Assembly: GCA_034401135.1 (NCBI GenBank)
Contig: JAWZSP010000005.1
Span: forward strand, 2,356,001 to 2,420,000
DNA: 64,000 nt
Direction of reading: 5' to 3'
Source: Volutella citrinella
Taxonomy: Eukaryota > Ascomycota > Sordariomycetes > Hypocreales > Nectriaceae
This document shows positions 32,910-43,684 of the stretch, piece by piece. Both the position numbers and the translations under genes were made by a program. Within the stretch, counting starts at the first letter, position 1, and every line of letters begins with the position of its first letter. The notes beneath the pieces were generated by a model. The model had not been told where the DNA came from. It ran no database searches and was given only the letters and a program-made list of their open reading frames with translations.

Positions 32910-34954
32910 ATGGCCACCCTCCCGCCAACGCCCTCCATCTCTGCCACGCCAGCCCAGCAGCAAGTCGGCACGGCCTCCGTTCACGAAGCCCCCTTCGCCA
33001 CTCAGGTGCTCCCCCCACTGGCCAATGTCACCAATATCACCAATGGCCCCAACGGCGCCGCATCTCGACTCGCCACCGAGACCGAGAAGCACCCCAAGGG
33101 CAAGCGAAAAAGGACCGCGTATGTTGCCTCGATGCCCAACCTGGGCCGATGATGTCAGCCTTATGATTTCAAAGAGCTAACGTGTCCCATGCAATTGGGC
33201 TACCACAGTGCCAAGGACAAGATGATTCTCGAGGAGGCTTATAGTAGCAACGCAAAACCCGACAAACAAGCGCGTCTGGAGATTGTTCAGCGCGTGTCGC
33301 TGAATGAGAAGGAAGTCCAGGTTCGTATATGGTGATGAAACGAGTGGCACGAACGCGGATGATGCCGCGTTCGCGTTCGCTTCGTCAAACGCGTTCAACC
33401 GAGGAATTCATATCTAACATGTGCTTTCTCTCACAGATCTGGTTCCAGAACCGAAGACAGAACGATCGACGAAAATCCCGTCCTTTGTCCGCGCAAGAGA
33501 TTGCTGCTCTTAGATACGGCGGCATGCACGTCATCTCCGATCCCCTCCTACCCAACACCCCGGCGAAGCTAGAACCGCCGTGCCCATCTGATTCAACTGG
33601 CCCGCGAGTGACCGATTCTGCATCTTCCCCCGGGACACTCGACTACACCCCGTCATTGCCACGATCCCGCCCCGAAATTGTTGCCAACACTCCCATTCCC
33701 ACGAGCCGTGATCCTGTGCCCATTCACCCTGACGCTACGCCAAAGCATGACGAGTATCCTTCCTTAACGGATAGCCAGGAAGGCCACTCTTCTCTTTCGA
33801 GCTCCATGTCCAGCTCTGTTGGATATCTCGCAAATCGATGGAACCTTGGCAGTTCCTTCTCCACACCTTCCACCATTGGCCGTGGTGGTGACGACTCCTT
33901 CAAGTATGTTGCAAACTTGCGCGTGTTAACCTCGTGTGTCTTGTGATGTTTCGACTGACTGAATATTAGGTTCGAATTGCCCCCGCCGTCGTCGTGCTCG
34001 TCCGAACCATCGCAACCCCTCGGTCATGCCCAATCCCAGAACCAGTCCACCTTCCGTTTGTCGTTGTCGTTAGAGGGCAAAGCAGAGCTTGTGTCGAACC
34101 AAAACTCCCCCACCCGTAATATTCCTCCTAGATCTTCCACCACCACCCCAAGCCTGCCCCAAGTCCGCCAGCGAACCCTGCAACGCAGCCACAGTGCACT
34201 TCCTAGTATTACGCTCCCTCCGCTGTCCGCCCTCACAAATTCGTTGCCGCCACGGCTTATGCGAGGCCGATCGCGTGACGTGCATGCTTGGGAATCATGC
34301 GCAGACGCAGAGAGCAGAGACGAACTGACGGCCCAAGCTGAGAACGAGTCAAACGGGTCGGCCATTGCCGCCATTAGTCTCCTCCGGTCCTCGAGCGGCG
34401 TTCTTCAACCAAGCGGTGCCAAGCGCAATGCCCCAGTGTCGAAGTCCCAACGACCACCCCAGGCCAAGAGAGCCAAGCTCGGCCGAACGATGTCCAGCAT
34501 GGCGCAGCTTGAAACGAGTGTGGCAGAGGGCGACAAGCCTGAGAAAGACTTCGGCGGAAAGGTCAAGGTCTCAATGCTCGTCTCTCCGTCGGGTGACTCT
34601 GACAAGGAGAACTGGAGCCCTGATGAGGATGGTAATGCCTCAGAGTTCAACCGCCGAAGACCTCTGCCACCTGCGGCGCCAAAGGCTCAGAACCCTCGAC
34701 GCCTGGGCAGAGCGCTCCAGGAACACAAGGGCGCGAACCTCCTCGCAAACCGCGCCAATACCGCGCCGATGAAGCGATCCCTGGCCAAGGAAGGAGTCGA
34801 GATCTTTGAAGACTCCCCCAAGCGAAGAAGCTCTGCCTCCCGTGAAGACGAGGTTGAGCGATTCATGCGCGGAGGAGACGTTTCTCCTAGCAAGAAGCCC
34901 GATTTGGATTGCGTAGCGGGGTTGCTTTCCTTGAGCCAAGGTGCATGGCGATAA
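32910..34954 (+). CDS. Homeobox transcription factor, YOX1/YHP1-type
   Basis: Exons 32910-33118, 33209-33320, 33437-33903 and 33970-34954 give 590 residues. The homeodomain lies at about residues 63-125 and crosses two introns. It runs from GKRKRTAAKDKMILEEAY through LEIVQRVSLNEKEVQ and the recognition helix IWFQNRRQNDRRKSRPL. The rest is Ser/Pro-rich and probably disordered, with short conserved-looking segments (LPSITLPPLSAL, KVSMLVSPSGDSDKENWSPD, EIFEDSPKRRSS) and several S/T-P sites that could be CDK targets. Yeast Yox1/Yhp1 repress early cell-cycle boxes, and homologues in filamentous fungi affect conidiation and growth. The role here is inferred from the homeodomain only. Confidence 0.88.
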
Positions 34955-35934
34955 AAGGCTTACAACATGCCGCGAGCGACTTGGATGAGATTACCGACAA
35001 AGGACAACTTCTTCGTGTTTAGCGGCTTTTGTGTATATGATGATGTTTTGCATTTTGGACGACCTCGTCGTCCTACTCATGGTACGTTTTGTATGGTGTT
35101 TTTGCTGCTTTTATCTCTGGGTCGGGGGAAGTGGGAACCAAGGGTGGTCTTTCCCACGCATGTTGGATTCATGTAGATGTATTGCGACCTATATGTCCCG
35201 GATCGAAATTGCTTCTACGAGGACGGTAACGGCCAGAGTCAGCTTCTGGCGTTGATTGGGGGGGAAGGGGGCGGGAAAAGTAAAGAATGCTACGAAATCC
35301 TGCATACGCGTCGACGTGTGTTTTGTGTGTCGATGTGTGAATCTGCAGTATGATGTGGTCAATCCCCTCAGCTGCTCTGGAGGCGGGAGGTACGCAATTT
35401 GGCCTCGTCTGGCGTCTAGGTCTCCGATGAGGCCTATCGAAACGCAGTGACAGAGAGACCCAGGTAGACAGATGGAAAGAAGCACAAATCCAGAGTAATG
35501 AATCACAGCGGTCAAGCAAGACGGGTATGAATAATTATGATAGCCTTAGGCGGCTCTCTTCTGCTTGGCGCGAAGGCGATGACAATTGGCATTCCCAGCT
35601 GAGCGCCTCGCCCACTCTCTTTCTGTCTATACATGACGCAGTAAGCTGCGGTTGTATGCAACCCGCCCGTCTGGTGACCAAACAACACCAGAACACTGCG
35701 GGGCCCTCCCCTCCCCCTTTTCTCTGTCCCGATTCTCCGCGATGTGTAAAACGCAGTGATTGTGTTTAGTCTACCAAGCCTAGAAAAGATCCCTCCAGAT
35801 ACACCAAAACTCCTTGGGTAGGCCATGCTGTGTTCCCAAAAAATAACAAAATGAAAATAGAAAATCGGAGAAGAAGCAGCAACCTGCGAAAACACAGGGC
35901 ATCTAAATCATGCTTCCTTCGTAATTGATTCGTT
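34955..35934. other. Intergenic between convergent homeobox and NAD kinase genes
   Basis: About 1 kb of 3' flanking sequence for both genes. Overlapping ORFs of 60-130 codons on both strands show no features. No RNA gene was seen. Confidence 0.4.
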
Positions 35935-38142
35935 TCAGAGCCCCAGGATGCTCATCTGCCGGCGTATGGGGCTGGCGCTGATGCTACCCTCCTCGCTCCC
36001 GTAGAAGCCACTGTCGGTGTCAATGTCCCAGCCGACGTCATCCGAGTCCTCGGCCTCCCCTAGGACGGAGGCGTCAGAGTCAAAGGGCTTCTGGGCCGCG
36101 GCACGGACGTTCCAACGGAGGGTTCTGCTGACGCTGTCAAACCACTCCGTATCGGTGCGGGTGACTGTGGGGAAGGGGTACTGCGACGCAGTGATGGTGA
36201 CGTGGTCGCCCTGCCGCAGCTCCAGGCGGCCCTTGCCGTCGAATGCGCAGTAGGCAGTCGCGCGGGAGTTGAGCGGGATGGAGACGCGCAGGGCCATGGT
36301 GTCGGAGAGGACCATGGGCCGGAATGAGAGGGTGTGTGGGCAGATGGGGGTTAGGAGAATGGCCGGAATGTCTGGGTGGACGAGGGCGCCGCCCGCCGAT
36401 AGAGAGTAGGCCGTGGAGCCGGTGGGCGTGGAGAAGATGCATCCGTCCGCCTGCACGACAGTGAGGAGCTCGTCGTCGCCGTACAGCTCGAGGTTGGAGA
36501 CGTAGGGCGACGGCCCGCGATCGATGACGAGCTCGTTGAGAACCTCAAACTGCTCGCCCTCCTCCATCTCGTTGTCGGGCGAGGCACCGCCGCGGTACAC
36601 TGTGCATGTAAATCGCATGCGCAGGTTGATCTTCATGCCGTCGTCGCCCATGACGCGGTCCAGGTGCTCCCTGAACTTTTCGAACTCGAATGTTGTCATG
36701 AAGCCAAGGCTGCCGAGACTGAAAGACAGCACTGGGGGCACGATGCGCTGGAAGAGCCACGAGGTGAAGAGCACCGTGCCGTCGCCGCCCAGGGTCAGGA
36801 CCAAGTCGAACTTCTCGGGCTGGCTCCAGCACAGATCCGGGGTCCAGTACTTGAGCATGTGCTGGAACCGCGGATTTTCATCCAGGATGCCCGCGGCGTC
36901 GAAGCGCTTCGAGTTGCGCAGCTTGGCGTCGACGTAGACGTTGACACCGAGATCGGAGCCATAGCGGGGAGTGCGCAGGAGCCAAGTGGCCAGCTCCCGA
37001 GTAAAATAGACCAGCTGGTTGTCCCGTGCCTTGGTGACAATCATGATATTGCGCACAGCTCGCTTAATGGGCCGTCGCTGAAGCTGCTTGGATACCTCCC
37101 TGACACCGGTGGCGGTTGCGACGAGCCGCGAGTGGGACATTGAGTAGTCGTTCTTGATTTCCTCAAGCACCTTGCCGATATCGACGGCGTCGGCGAAACG
37201 TTGGTGGTAGAAGCATGGCGACTGGAGAGTTGCTGTCAAGGGGTTTGGCGCAATAGCCGTGGCCGGAACGGCAGTTACCGGCGTTGGGATCAGCGTGTTG
37301 GCGGATGTGGGAGTGAGGCGCGACTTGGCCAAGTCGTTGAGAGTGTCCGCTAGTGACTTTGAGGATGGAGATGTTATGGATGATGCAGTTGGTGGTGCCT
37401 GGGTTGTGGCGTCCTGGTGCTCAGTTCGAGGTTGCCGAGAATGCGGTTGATCCTCCGACAGCATTTCGGGCGCGACCTGCGCGAGAGACATGTCGTCGGA
37501 TGACTGAGACAGGGAGAGGGCACCCGGTTTGTGATGGCGGGAGAGCGAAGATGCTAGCGCTTTGATAACGGTTTGGCGCGGAATCTGGTCACGGGAGGGA
37601 GCGTTGCGGCGATGGGCGTGATGAGCAGGGCGATCTGATGGCGGATGGGAGGGAATGGTTGTTGACGAAAGCTCTTTAGAGAGGGAAGGGGACGTGCAAT
37701 TCAGGAGAGGAGCAGGAGAGGGAAGAATAGGAGAGAATAAAGGCGCGGGTGGTGGTGCTGTGGCCGCGGCGGATGGTGACGAGGAAACCGAAGATCCACC
37801 TCCTACAGCGGCAGCGGCAACGGCAGCAGCAGCAGCAGCAGCAGGGACAGACGGGGGATTTGAAGGGCTCGGGACCAGGCCAGCAGCCTCCTTGGGCGAC
37901 AACGCCGGGGCCGTGTTGGCAGGCAGGGAGACAGCGGAGGGAGAGGAGCAGCAGGCGGCGTCTTGCGATGTCAATCCCGTGTCGGATGGCGATTTGCTGG
38001 GGGGTTCAGGCCCAACAAGTGCGCTCTCTCCAGTCTTAAATGCCAGCGGTAGAGGAGGAGGCGAACAGCCGGCCGGGGTTGCGCCAAGAGCCGGGTGGAG
38101 TGCCGTGGAAGGGGACCAGGCGGTGCGAGGGGAGTCTGTCAT
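35935..38142 (-). CDS. ATP-NAD kinase with long disordered N-terminus
   Basis: One exon of 735 residues. The first 300 or so residues are Ser/Pro/Ala-rich low complexity, including an Ala repeat (residues about 100-118) and PSRDQIPRQTVIKALASSLS. The kinase begins near FYHQRFADAVDIGKVLEEI and shows RNIMIVTKARD, LTLGGDGTVLFTSWLF (GGDGT near residue 451), LSFSLGSLGFMT, VLNELVIDRGPSPYVS, GCIFSTPTGSTAYSLSAGG and HTLSFRPMVL. This is the NAD kinase fold and active site. The enzyme phosphorylates NAD+ to NADP+. The layout is closer to cytosolic Utr1-type enzymes than to mitochondrial Pos5. The C-terminus is acidic and Ser-rich. Confidence 0.93.
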   Translation of the reverse strand: MTDSPRTAWSPSTALHPALGATPAGCSPPPLPLAFKTGESALVGPEPPSKSPSDTGLTSQDAACCSSPSAVSLPANTAPALSPKEAAGLVPSPSNPPSVPAAAAAAAVAAAAVGGGSSVSSSPSAAATAPPPAPLFSPILPSPAPLLNCTSPSLSKELSSTTIPSHPPSDRPAHHAHRRNAPSRDQIPRQTVIKALASSLSRHHKPGALSLSQSSDDMSLAQVAPEMLSEDQPHSRQPRTEHQDATTQAPPTASSITSPSSKSLADTLNDLAKSRLTPTSANTLIPTPVTAVPATAIAPNPLTATLQSPCFYHQRFADAVDIGKVLEEIKNDYSMSHSRLVATATGVREVSKQLQRRPIKRAVRNIMIVTKARDNQLVYFTRELATWLLRTPRYGSDLGVNVYVDAKLRNSKRFDAAGILDENPRFQHMLKYWTPDLCWSQPEKFDLVLTLGGDGTVLFTSWLFQRIVPPVLSFSLGSLGFMTTFEFEKFREHLDRVMGDDGMKINLRMRFTCTVYRGGASPDNEMEEGEQFEVLNELVIDRGPSPYVSNLELYGDDELLTVVQADGCIFSTPTGSTAYSLSAGGALVHPDIPAILLTPICPHTLSFRPMVLSDTMALRVSIPLNSRATAYCAFDGKGRLELRQGDHVTITASQYPFPTVTRTDTEWFDSVSRTLRWNVRAAAQKPFDSDASVLGEAEDSDDVGWDIDTDSGFYGSEEGSISASPIRRQMSILGL
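37803..37845 (+). repeat. CAG-type trinucleotide repeat inside NAD kinase
   Basis: An imperfect (GGCAGC/CAG)n tract on the plus strand. Read on the minus strand in the NAD kinase frame it encodes an alanine run in the disordered N-terminus. Such tracts are prone to length change between strains. Confidence 0.8.
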
Positions 38143-41100
38143 GGTATCGAATTGGTTTTGGGGGTCTGATTGCGCGCACGCAATGGACTAATTAGACAGG
38201 GGGCCAGGGCAATCGATCGGGCGTGTGTGTGTGTGTGTGTGTGGACTCTGTGTGTGTCTGGTGGTGGATTAGCGGATTAGGCTCACCCACTCTCGGAGGC
38301 TGGAGCACGAGCACCACCCGCCCACCCTCTGCGGGCCGCTGACTCTTTGGAAACTTACCTGAGGAGTAGCACACAAACGGCTGCCCGCTCCGCTCCGCAG
38401 GGCCTCTAGCTCGTTGTAATGTAATCCGCGCCGGCGGGATTACGCTCTGGCTGTCCAGTGCAGGGCCCTCCAATAGCGGTGGCCCGGTGGCAGTTGCGGT
38501 GGAGTTTAGCGGAAGGCCGAATCGGAATTACGCTCGTCTCGCGGACCCAAGGCGGGATGGTATGTCCGGGAAGGGTGGCTCGGGTGCTGTTGATAATCAC
38601 TGATAATCCTAACGGTTCCAACGTTATCTGTCCAAGGGTGTCGGGTGTTCTGTCGGCAACGGCCCCCACACAAGTCAAGTCAAGTGTCGGATCTCTGTTT
38701 GAAGGGCGGCGTCCAGCGTCGCGAAATAGAAGAGGGTCCAGCCGCTGCTCCCTGCTCGTCTCTTGTCGTCGCTTCACTCGCTTCACCGCAATTACTGCTG
38801 TCGCTGCAGCCTTCTTCCCACTGCTGTAACTATTTCGGGGTATTTCGCTTGTGCTTGTGGGAGGTGCCGGTGTGAGCTATTCGTCTGGCTGCACGTTAGC
38901 TACATGTCATCACACATCCCTCATGACGGAAGCTGGACACTGTGTCTCGCTTCGCCGGGGGAGGCGTCCCAATTGGGCCTACTTACACGGAAAGCCAAGA
39001 CCTGCTGGGTATTAGTGCGCGGCGGGCGGTGATGACTGGGTATGGGGTTTTGATGGAAGACGGCCAAGAGACGTCAACAGACGTCAAAAGTCGCTAAAAT
39101 TAGGGAGAGCCCGTGTCAAATCTCGGCCACAAGCCACCCCGGGTGCGTTGCGTTGCAGCAACTTGCAGGCTGCCCTGGTGCCGTTGCAGTTGCGGGGGGA
39201 CCACCCTCGGCGGTTGATTGGGGGGTGATGTGAGCCGGCGATTGGCGGCTTCTGTGATGAGAGGATGGAAGCCGCAGCGTCACAGTGCACGTGGGCGACT
39301 GTACCAGCAAATAGCCGCCGAGAGACAATCGTCGACCGGGATGCAAGGCGGGAGAAGCAAGCACTGGGGCCGTGGCTAGCTCGCTGCTGCTGGAAGGGAG
39401 GGGAAACTGGCTCGGAGGAGTTGGTTTGAATTTTTTTTGTCCTCCGACGATCTCGATGGCGATAAAACCGTCCCGGTCAAGGGCCTGTTTTCAAGGGTCA
39501 ATACTGTACCACCCACGTTGACAGGGGGTCGGATGCCTTGTGCAGGTGCAGGGCAAGGGGCGCTACCGATGCAGCTGAGGATGGGCAAAATGAGAAGAAC
39601 CGAGACGAAAAAGAAGAAGAAAAAAAGAACGGGGGAAACAAGAGAGAGAGGGACGGAAGGGTACGAGATGACGCCAAGTTTGCACCGGGATGCTGAGAGC
39701 TTGAGCTTACCGTAAACCAATATTAGGGAGACACAGTCAGCCAGCACAAATGCTATGGCATGTCAGTACTGGAAGGCACTTTCAAGGTTGTTTGTGACGT
39801 AGAGGGAGGGAATGAGTGTGTAAGTTATTTTAATCATGTGTGATGGGCACCAAAACTCTCTTGCAACCTCAGCTCCGGACAGATGGGCCACGGCGGCGAG
39901 GACCTGCTGCCTGTCCGATCACTCGATCACCGGGTGCAACGGCGAGCCCAGCACCAGTCGAACGGGTCGGTGCTACTGGCCTGAGCTGTGCTGTGGACGT
40001 ACGGCGAAGCGCAGCTCGCGATGTGAGGCAGATGCAGGTGCGTGCAGGGGGGCCAGGGTGACAGGACAGACTTACTGTGCCGGTGAAAAAACAACAACGC
40101 GCGCTCGCTGTGCAGGGGAATGGCAAAAAAAAAGAAGAAAAAAAGAGTGGTTTCCTTTTTTGGTCCTTCTGTCTCTTCTAATCGTTGTAAACCTGGTCCA
40201 GCCAGTGGAAAAGCGAGCGAAAAGAAATGTGATGTATGCAGCCACTCTGTCTACAGAGGTGGGAGGCTGGCTGATGGACATGGCCATCCAGATTACGGAC
40301 GGCGAGTGGCATTTATCCCATTTATCCCCCCCTCTTGTTGGCCTCTCTGAAAGTTGCTGTCCCCACGATCCGGTCTCATCCTCATCGCCAACTCCTCGAC
40401 GGCTCCTCTTGCGACGGACGTGGCGGCGGGCCGAGTTTCGTAGGCGCTCTCGTGCGACCCCGACGTTGCGGCGTTGCATCGCGTATGTCGCACAATCGGA
40501 TCAAGACCAGCCATCCCTGGGTCATGCAAGCCCCGTCCCCGACTTTCTCCCCCCCTTCGGGCCTCACCCCGGCCAGCCACGATACGGCCGAGTCAGGTGG
40601 GCGGATGCAACTGATGTAATGCTCCCGTTGCTTGCGCCCGGCCATGATGCAGCAAGCAGCATGCAGCTGGAGCACCTAATTCCAACGCCCGCTTCCAGTT
40701 GGCGCCCTTGTATGGGCCTTCAGGGAGACATCTCGCCTCCACCATATGATCTGACAGTAAGGTAGCCAATTCTCGAGCAGCCAGCGGGCGACGCCACAAT
40801 GACTCGCCGGGAAGCCCATCCGCCTTTACCATCTGCAAGACTCCAAATCAGTACGAATGGATGTATGTAGTTGACTCAAAATAGCCACCAGCCAGAAGCC
40901 TGGGCTGGCCATACGCCAATACGTGTGCCCTCCACAAACAGTGAAATCCTTTTCCGTGGGGGTAATGGGAAATAACCCCGCGGAGCATGGCAGACCAGGA
41001 GGTCGCCGTAATTCTCTCAAATCCTTGATTACTTTTTCCCCTGCCGAGCCGGAATGATATCACCGCTGAATAATTGACCAGCGGTTCGCTTCCGAGGCTG

Positions 41101-42361
41101 GGGTCGAATCTCACCCACTCAGTCCCTGGTCCGCCAAAGCCCGCCTACAAGCCATGGGAGGCAGGCTGCTCCCTCAATTGTCTGAGGTGAGGCTGGGTAC
41201 CCGCGGGCTCAGGTGCGCGTGTTGGCTCTGCCGAACCGATTTGAAAGGAAAGCTGAAGATCCATACACCCTTGATCGCGCATCTCCCAGATCCCAACTCC
41301 CAAAACGTCTGATGACGGGGGCCCTCGCCAAGCCCAAATACCGATGCCTCGCCTCAGTTGGTCCTGTTTCATTATGTAGCCCGAGGCCCGCCACCCCCTT
41401 CCCGCCATGTGGAGTCGTTCCCCAGAGCCTCCCGTCGCAGGGCCAGCAGTGTCCCCGGTTTCCATCCCGACTTGAGGATCAGGGCATGCTGCGACCTGTG
41501 ACAGCATTTCTTGTGCCTGTCTCATCGCGCCTGGGCATCGCGCCGGTAAAGCCGATGTGGCTTGGGAAGCATGAAACCGATTAGCACCATCTCTAATCTT
41601 CCCCAATACGGTGGCTGGTGACAAGGGCAACCGACTACGTTCACTTGGCTGTATGCCCAACACATCCATCCGTGAGTGTCATAGCCAGTTTACAGATTCA
41701 GTCGTGAACGAGTATGACCGAGCAACTGATATGACTATTGCTCTCCATTCTGTGTAACAAAATCCGACGAAATCGAGCACAGTGGACTAGCTGTTTTCAT
41801 GTTCTTTGTTGTGAGATTTGACGCTTTACTACCCCTGGTTTGTTTACGTTTCTCATCTCATCGGTCTGTATGCCTAGCCGTAATGCATATCGCTTGGAAG
41901 GGGGATGTACTTGTCAATTCGGTCTTCTATTTGCCAGGAACCTAGCCGGAAACACTGCGCCTAGATCTCTGGGGCTGTGACGGCGATCTAACGTTGCAGC
42001 CCCCTTCGTATCGTGAAGCTGATCTGAAACGTCCCTCGCCATCAGGCCTCAGGGAACGAGCCCCGGCACTTCCCACATGCTAGATGCGAAGAGCGCAATT
42101 GGTAAATCCGAACCTCCTGCCATGCAACAATTATTGCATTGGGTCGACTTCCTTGTGGTTCTTTATCTTGCTGCATGCCAAGCGGTAATACATAGTATAA
42201 CCTGGTCTGTGATGGGTGCCATGCGGGGAGGGGACAAGGACGCATGAATTCGTCTCATGTTCCAGTCACGTTTTGGGTCCAGTAGCATTGTTGACGAGAT
42301 TCTGGAACGCGACTCTTCTGTTGCGCTTTGTTGTCCGGATGTCAGGTATTTCGGACAGAGC
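38143..42361. other. Gene-poor 4.2-kb block
   Basis: Lies between the 5' end of NAD kinase and the 3' end of RRP46. It holds the NAD kinase promoter, a (GT)10 microsatellite at 38223-38242, and A-rich tracts near 39600 and 40125. The longest ORF is 309 codons, 39836-40765 plus. It is rich in Cys/Arg/Ser, has no domain and overlaps other ORFs, so I do not annotate it as a gene. No tRNA or transposon ends were recognised. Confidence 0.4.
38223..38242. repeat. (GT)10 microsatellite
   Basis: Ten uninterrupted GT units followed by GGACTC and a shorter TGTGTGTG run, about 80 bp upstream of the NAD kinase start codon. Confidence 0.95.
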
Positions 42362-43239
42362 TCATTTCCAGTAAAGGTCCTCGGCCACCTTGGACTCGAC
42401 CACCGATCGAATAAACTCCTTGATGCTCTTAGATTCGTACTCGGCGCCGCCCATAGCCGCATCCAGGCCTGATGCTTGGTGCTGGCAGCACACGCGTTGG
42501 CCAACCTCGAGGATCTTGGCCCACTCATCGGCGGTGAAGGACCCTTCGCTTTCAGACAAGAGTAGCTCATCGTGCGAGGTGAAGCCGAGTACATGAGTCG
42601 ATTTGGAGCGATCGACTTCCACGGGCGATGGGTCAACTATGAAATCTTTGCCAGCCTCATCCGGGACGGCAATGATGGTGGCTGTGGCGATGCCCTTGAG
42701 AGGGATGGCCGCGGTGAGGAGTCCTAGGACAGCAGCATGAAGCAATGCCGGGATGATTGGGAGATTCTAGCCATCTCAGTCAGTGGCCATGCCAGGCAGA
42801 GACGCAGACCCGTCACTTACAAGCTGTGCCTGGACTAGCTTCGCATTTACATAGGCATTCTCGGGGGACTCTGCGACCTGCAGGGTAACCTGGATCACGG
42901 ATCTGGGGTAGTTTCTCACGGGGATGAGCTGGCGCAAGGCGGACTGGAGCATGGACTCGAGCTGTCGCTCACGGGTACCTGGGAGAAAGTAAAGCGTTAG
43001 GATTGACACATGCTGCTTGGTTCGGGCGTTGAGTCTGTGGCAGGTATCTCACCTCCAACACCGGCTGCGGGTCGCACGATGACATCCACCAGCGCCTCAA
43101 ACGCATTCTCATCACGTCGCTGGGCCTCGACTGGGCCGTTGACTGCGGCGACAACGGCATAGCCACCGTAGGAGAACGTGGCGGACCCATCCGCCTTGGG
43201 CAGATGCGACAGCTCTGCTGCGGGATCAGCGGATGTCAT
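42362..43239 (-). CDS. RRP46: Exosome core subunit RRP46 (RNase PH fold)
   Basis: Exons 43239-43053, 42978-42821 and 42766-42362 give 249 residues. The RNase PH-like fold shows AELSHLPKADGSATFSYGGY, AAVNGPVEAQRRDENAFEAL, VDVIVRPAAGVGGTRERQLE (spanning intron 1) and LIPVRNYPRSVIQVTLQV. After intron 2 come NLPIIPALLHAAVLGLL and then VDPSPVEVDRSKSTHVLGF. RRP46 is one of six ring subunits of the RNA exosome, which degrades and trims RNA in nucleus and cytoplasm, and in fungi the ring is catalytically inactive. It lies divergent from the RRD2-like gene. Confidence 0.93.
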
Positions 43240-43684
43240 TGTTGCGGTTGGAGGTTTCTTGAAGTTGAGAAACGCCCCAATTCGGAAAATTTCATCAGCC
43301 TTGGAGCGAATGTGCTACTGGAGGTCTGGAAGTTGCCCGCTGTCACTGGGGTTAGTACTGGCACGCCCGCGCTGCGGCACCGGTCGATGCGGTGCTAAAG
43401 CTAGCCGCTATGTACTCCATGATTAGTTGATTACAGGCGATGAGGGCCCTAGATTCCCCTGCAGAGCTCCCTGCCATCCAACATAAGTGGGGCAACCTGG
43501 ACCCCTCATTGCCACCCACCACCAGCGTGATGGGGGGCAAATCGAGCGCTGGAAACCCGTGGACCTCTGTGGCTGAAGGTGGTGGAAGACGTGGCGACCT
43601 CAAACGATTCCGAATATCTGGAGAGCTCCAAGCTCATTCTACGCTTGCATCACTCCGTCTTCTACGCAATCCTGAACAACAGCC
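43240..43684. promoter_or_regulatory. Divergent promoter region, RRP46 and RRD2-like
   Basis: 445 nt between outward-facing start codons at 43239 and 43685. No assigned motifs. Confidence 0.5.

Noticed and set aside
41080..41130. Possible tRNA B-box (gggtcgaatctcacc)
   Set aside because: The loop sequence does not fit TTCRANY, and no matching acceptor or anticodon stems are found upstream.
41145..41669. 174-codon minus-strand ORF
   Set aside because: Overlaps a plus-strand ORF of similar quality; no domain or intron signals.
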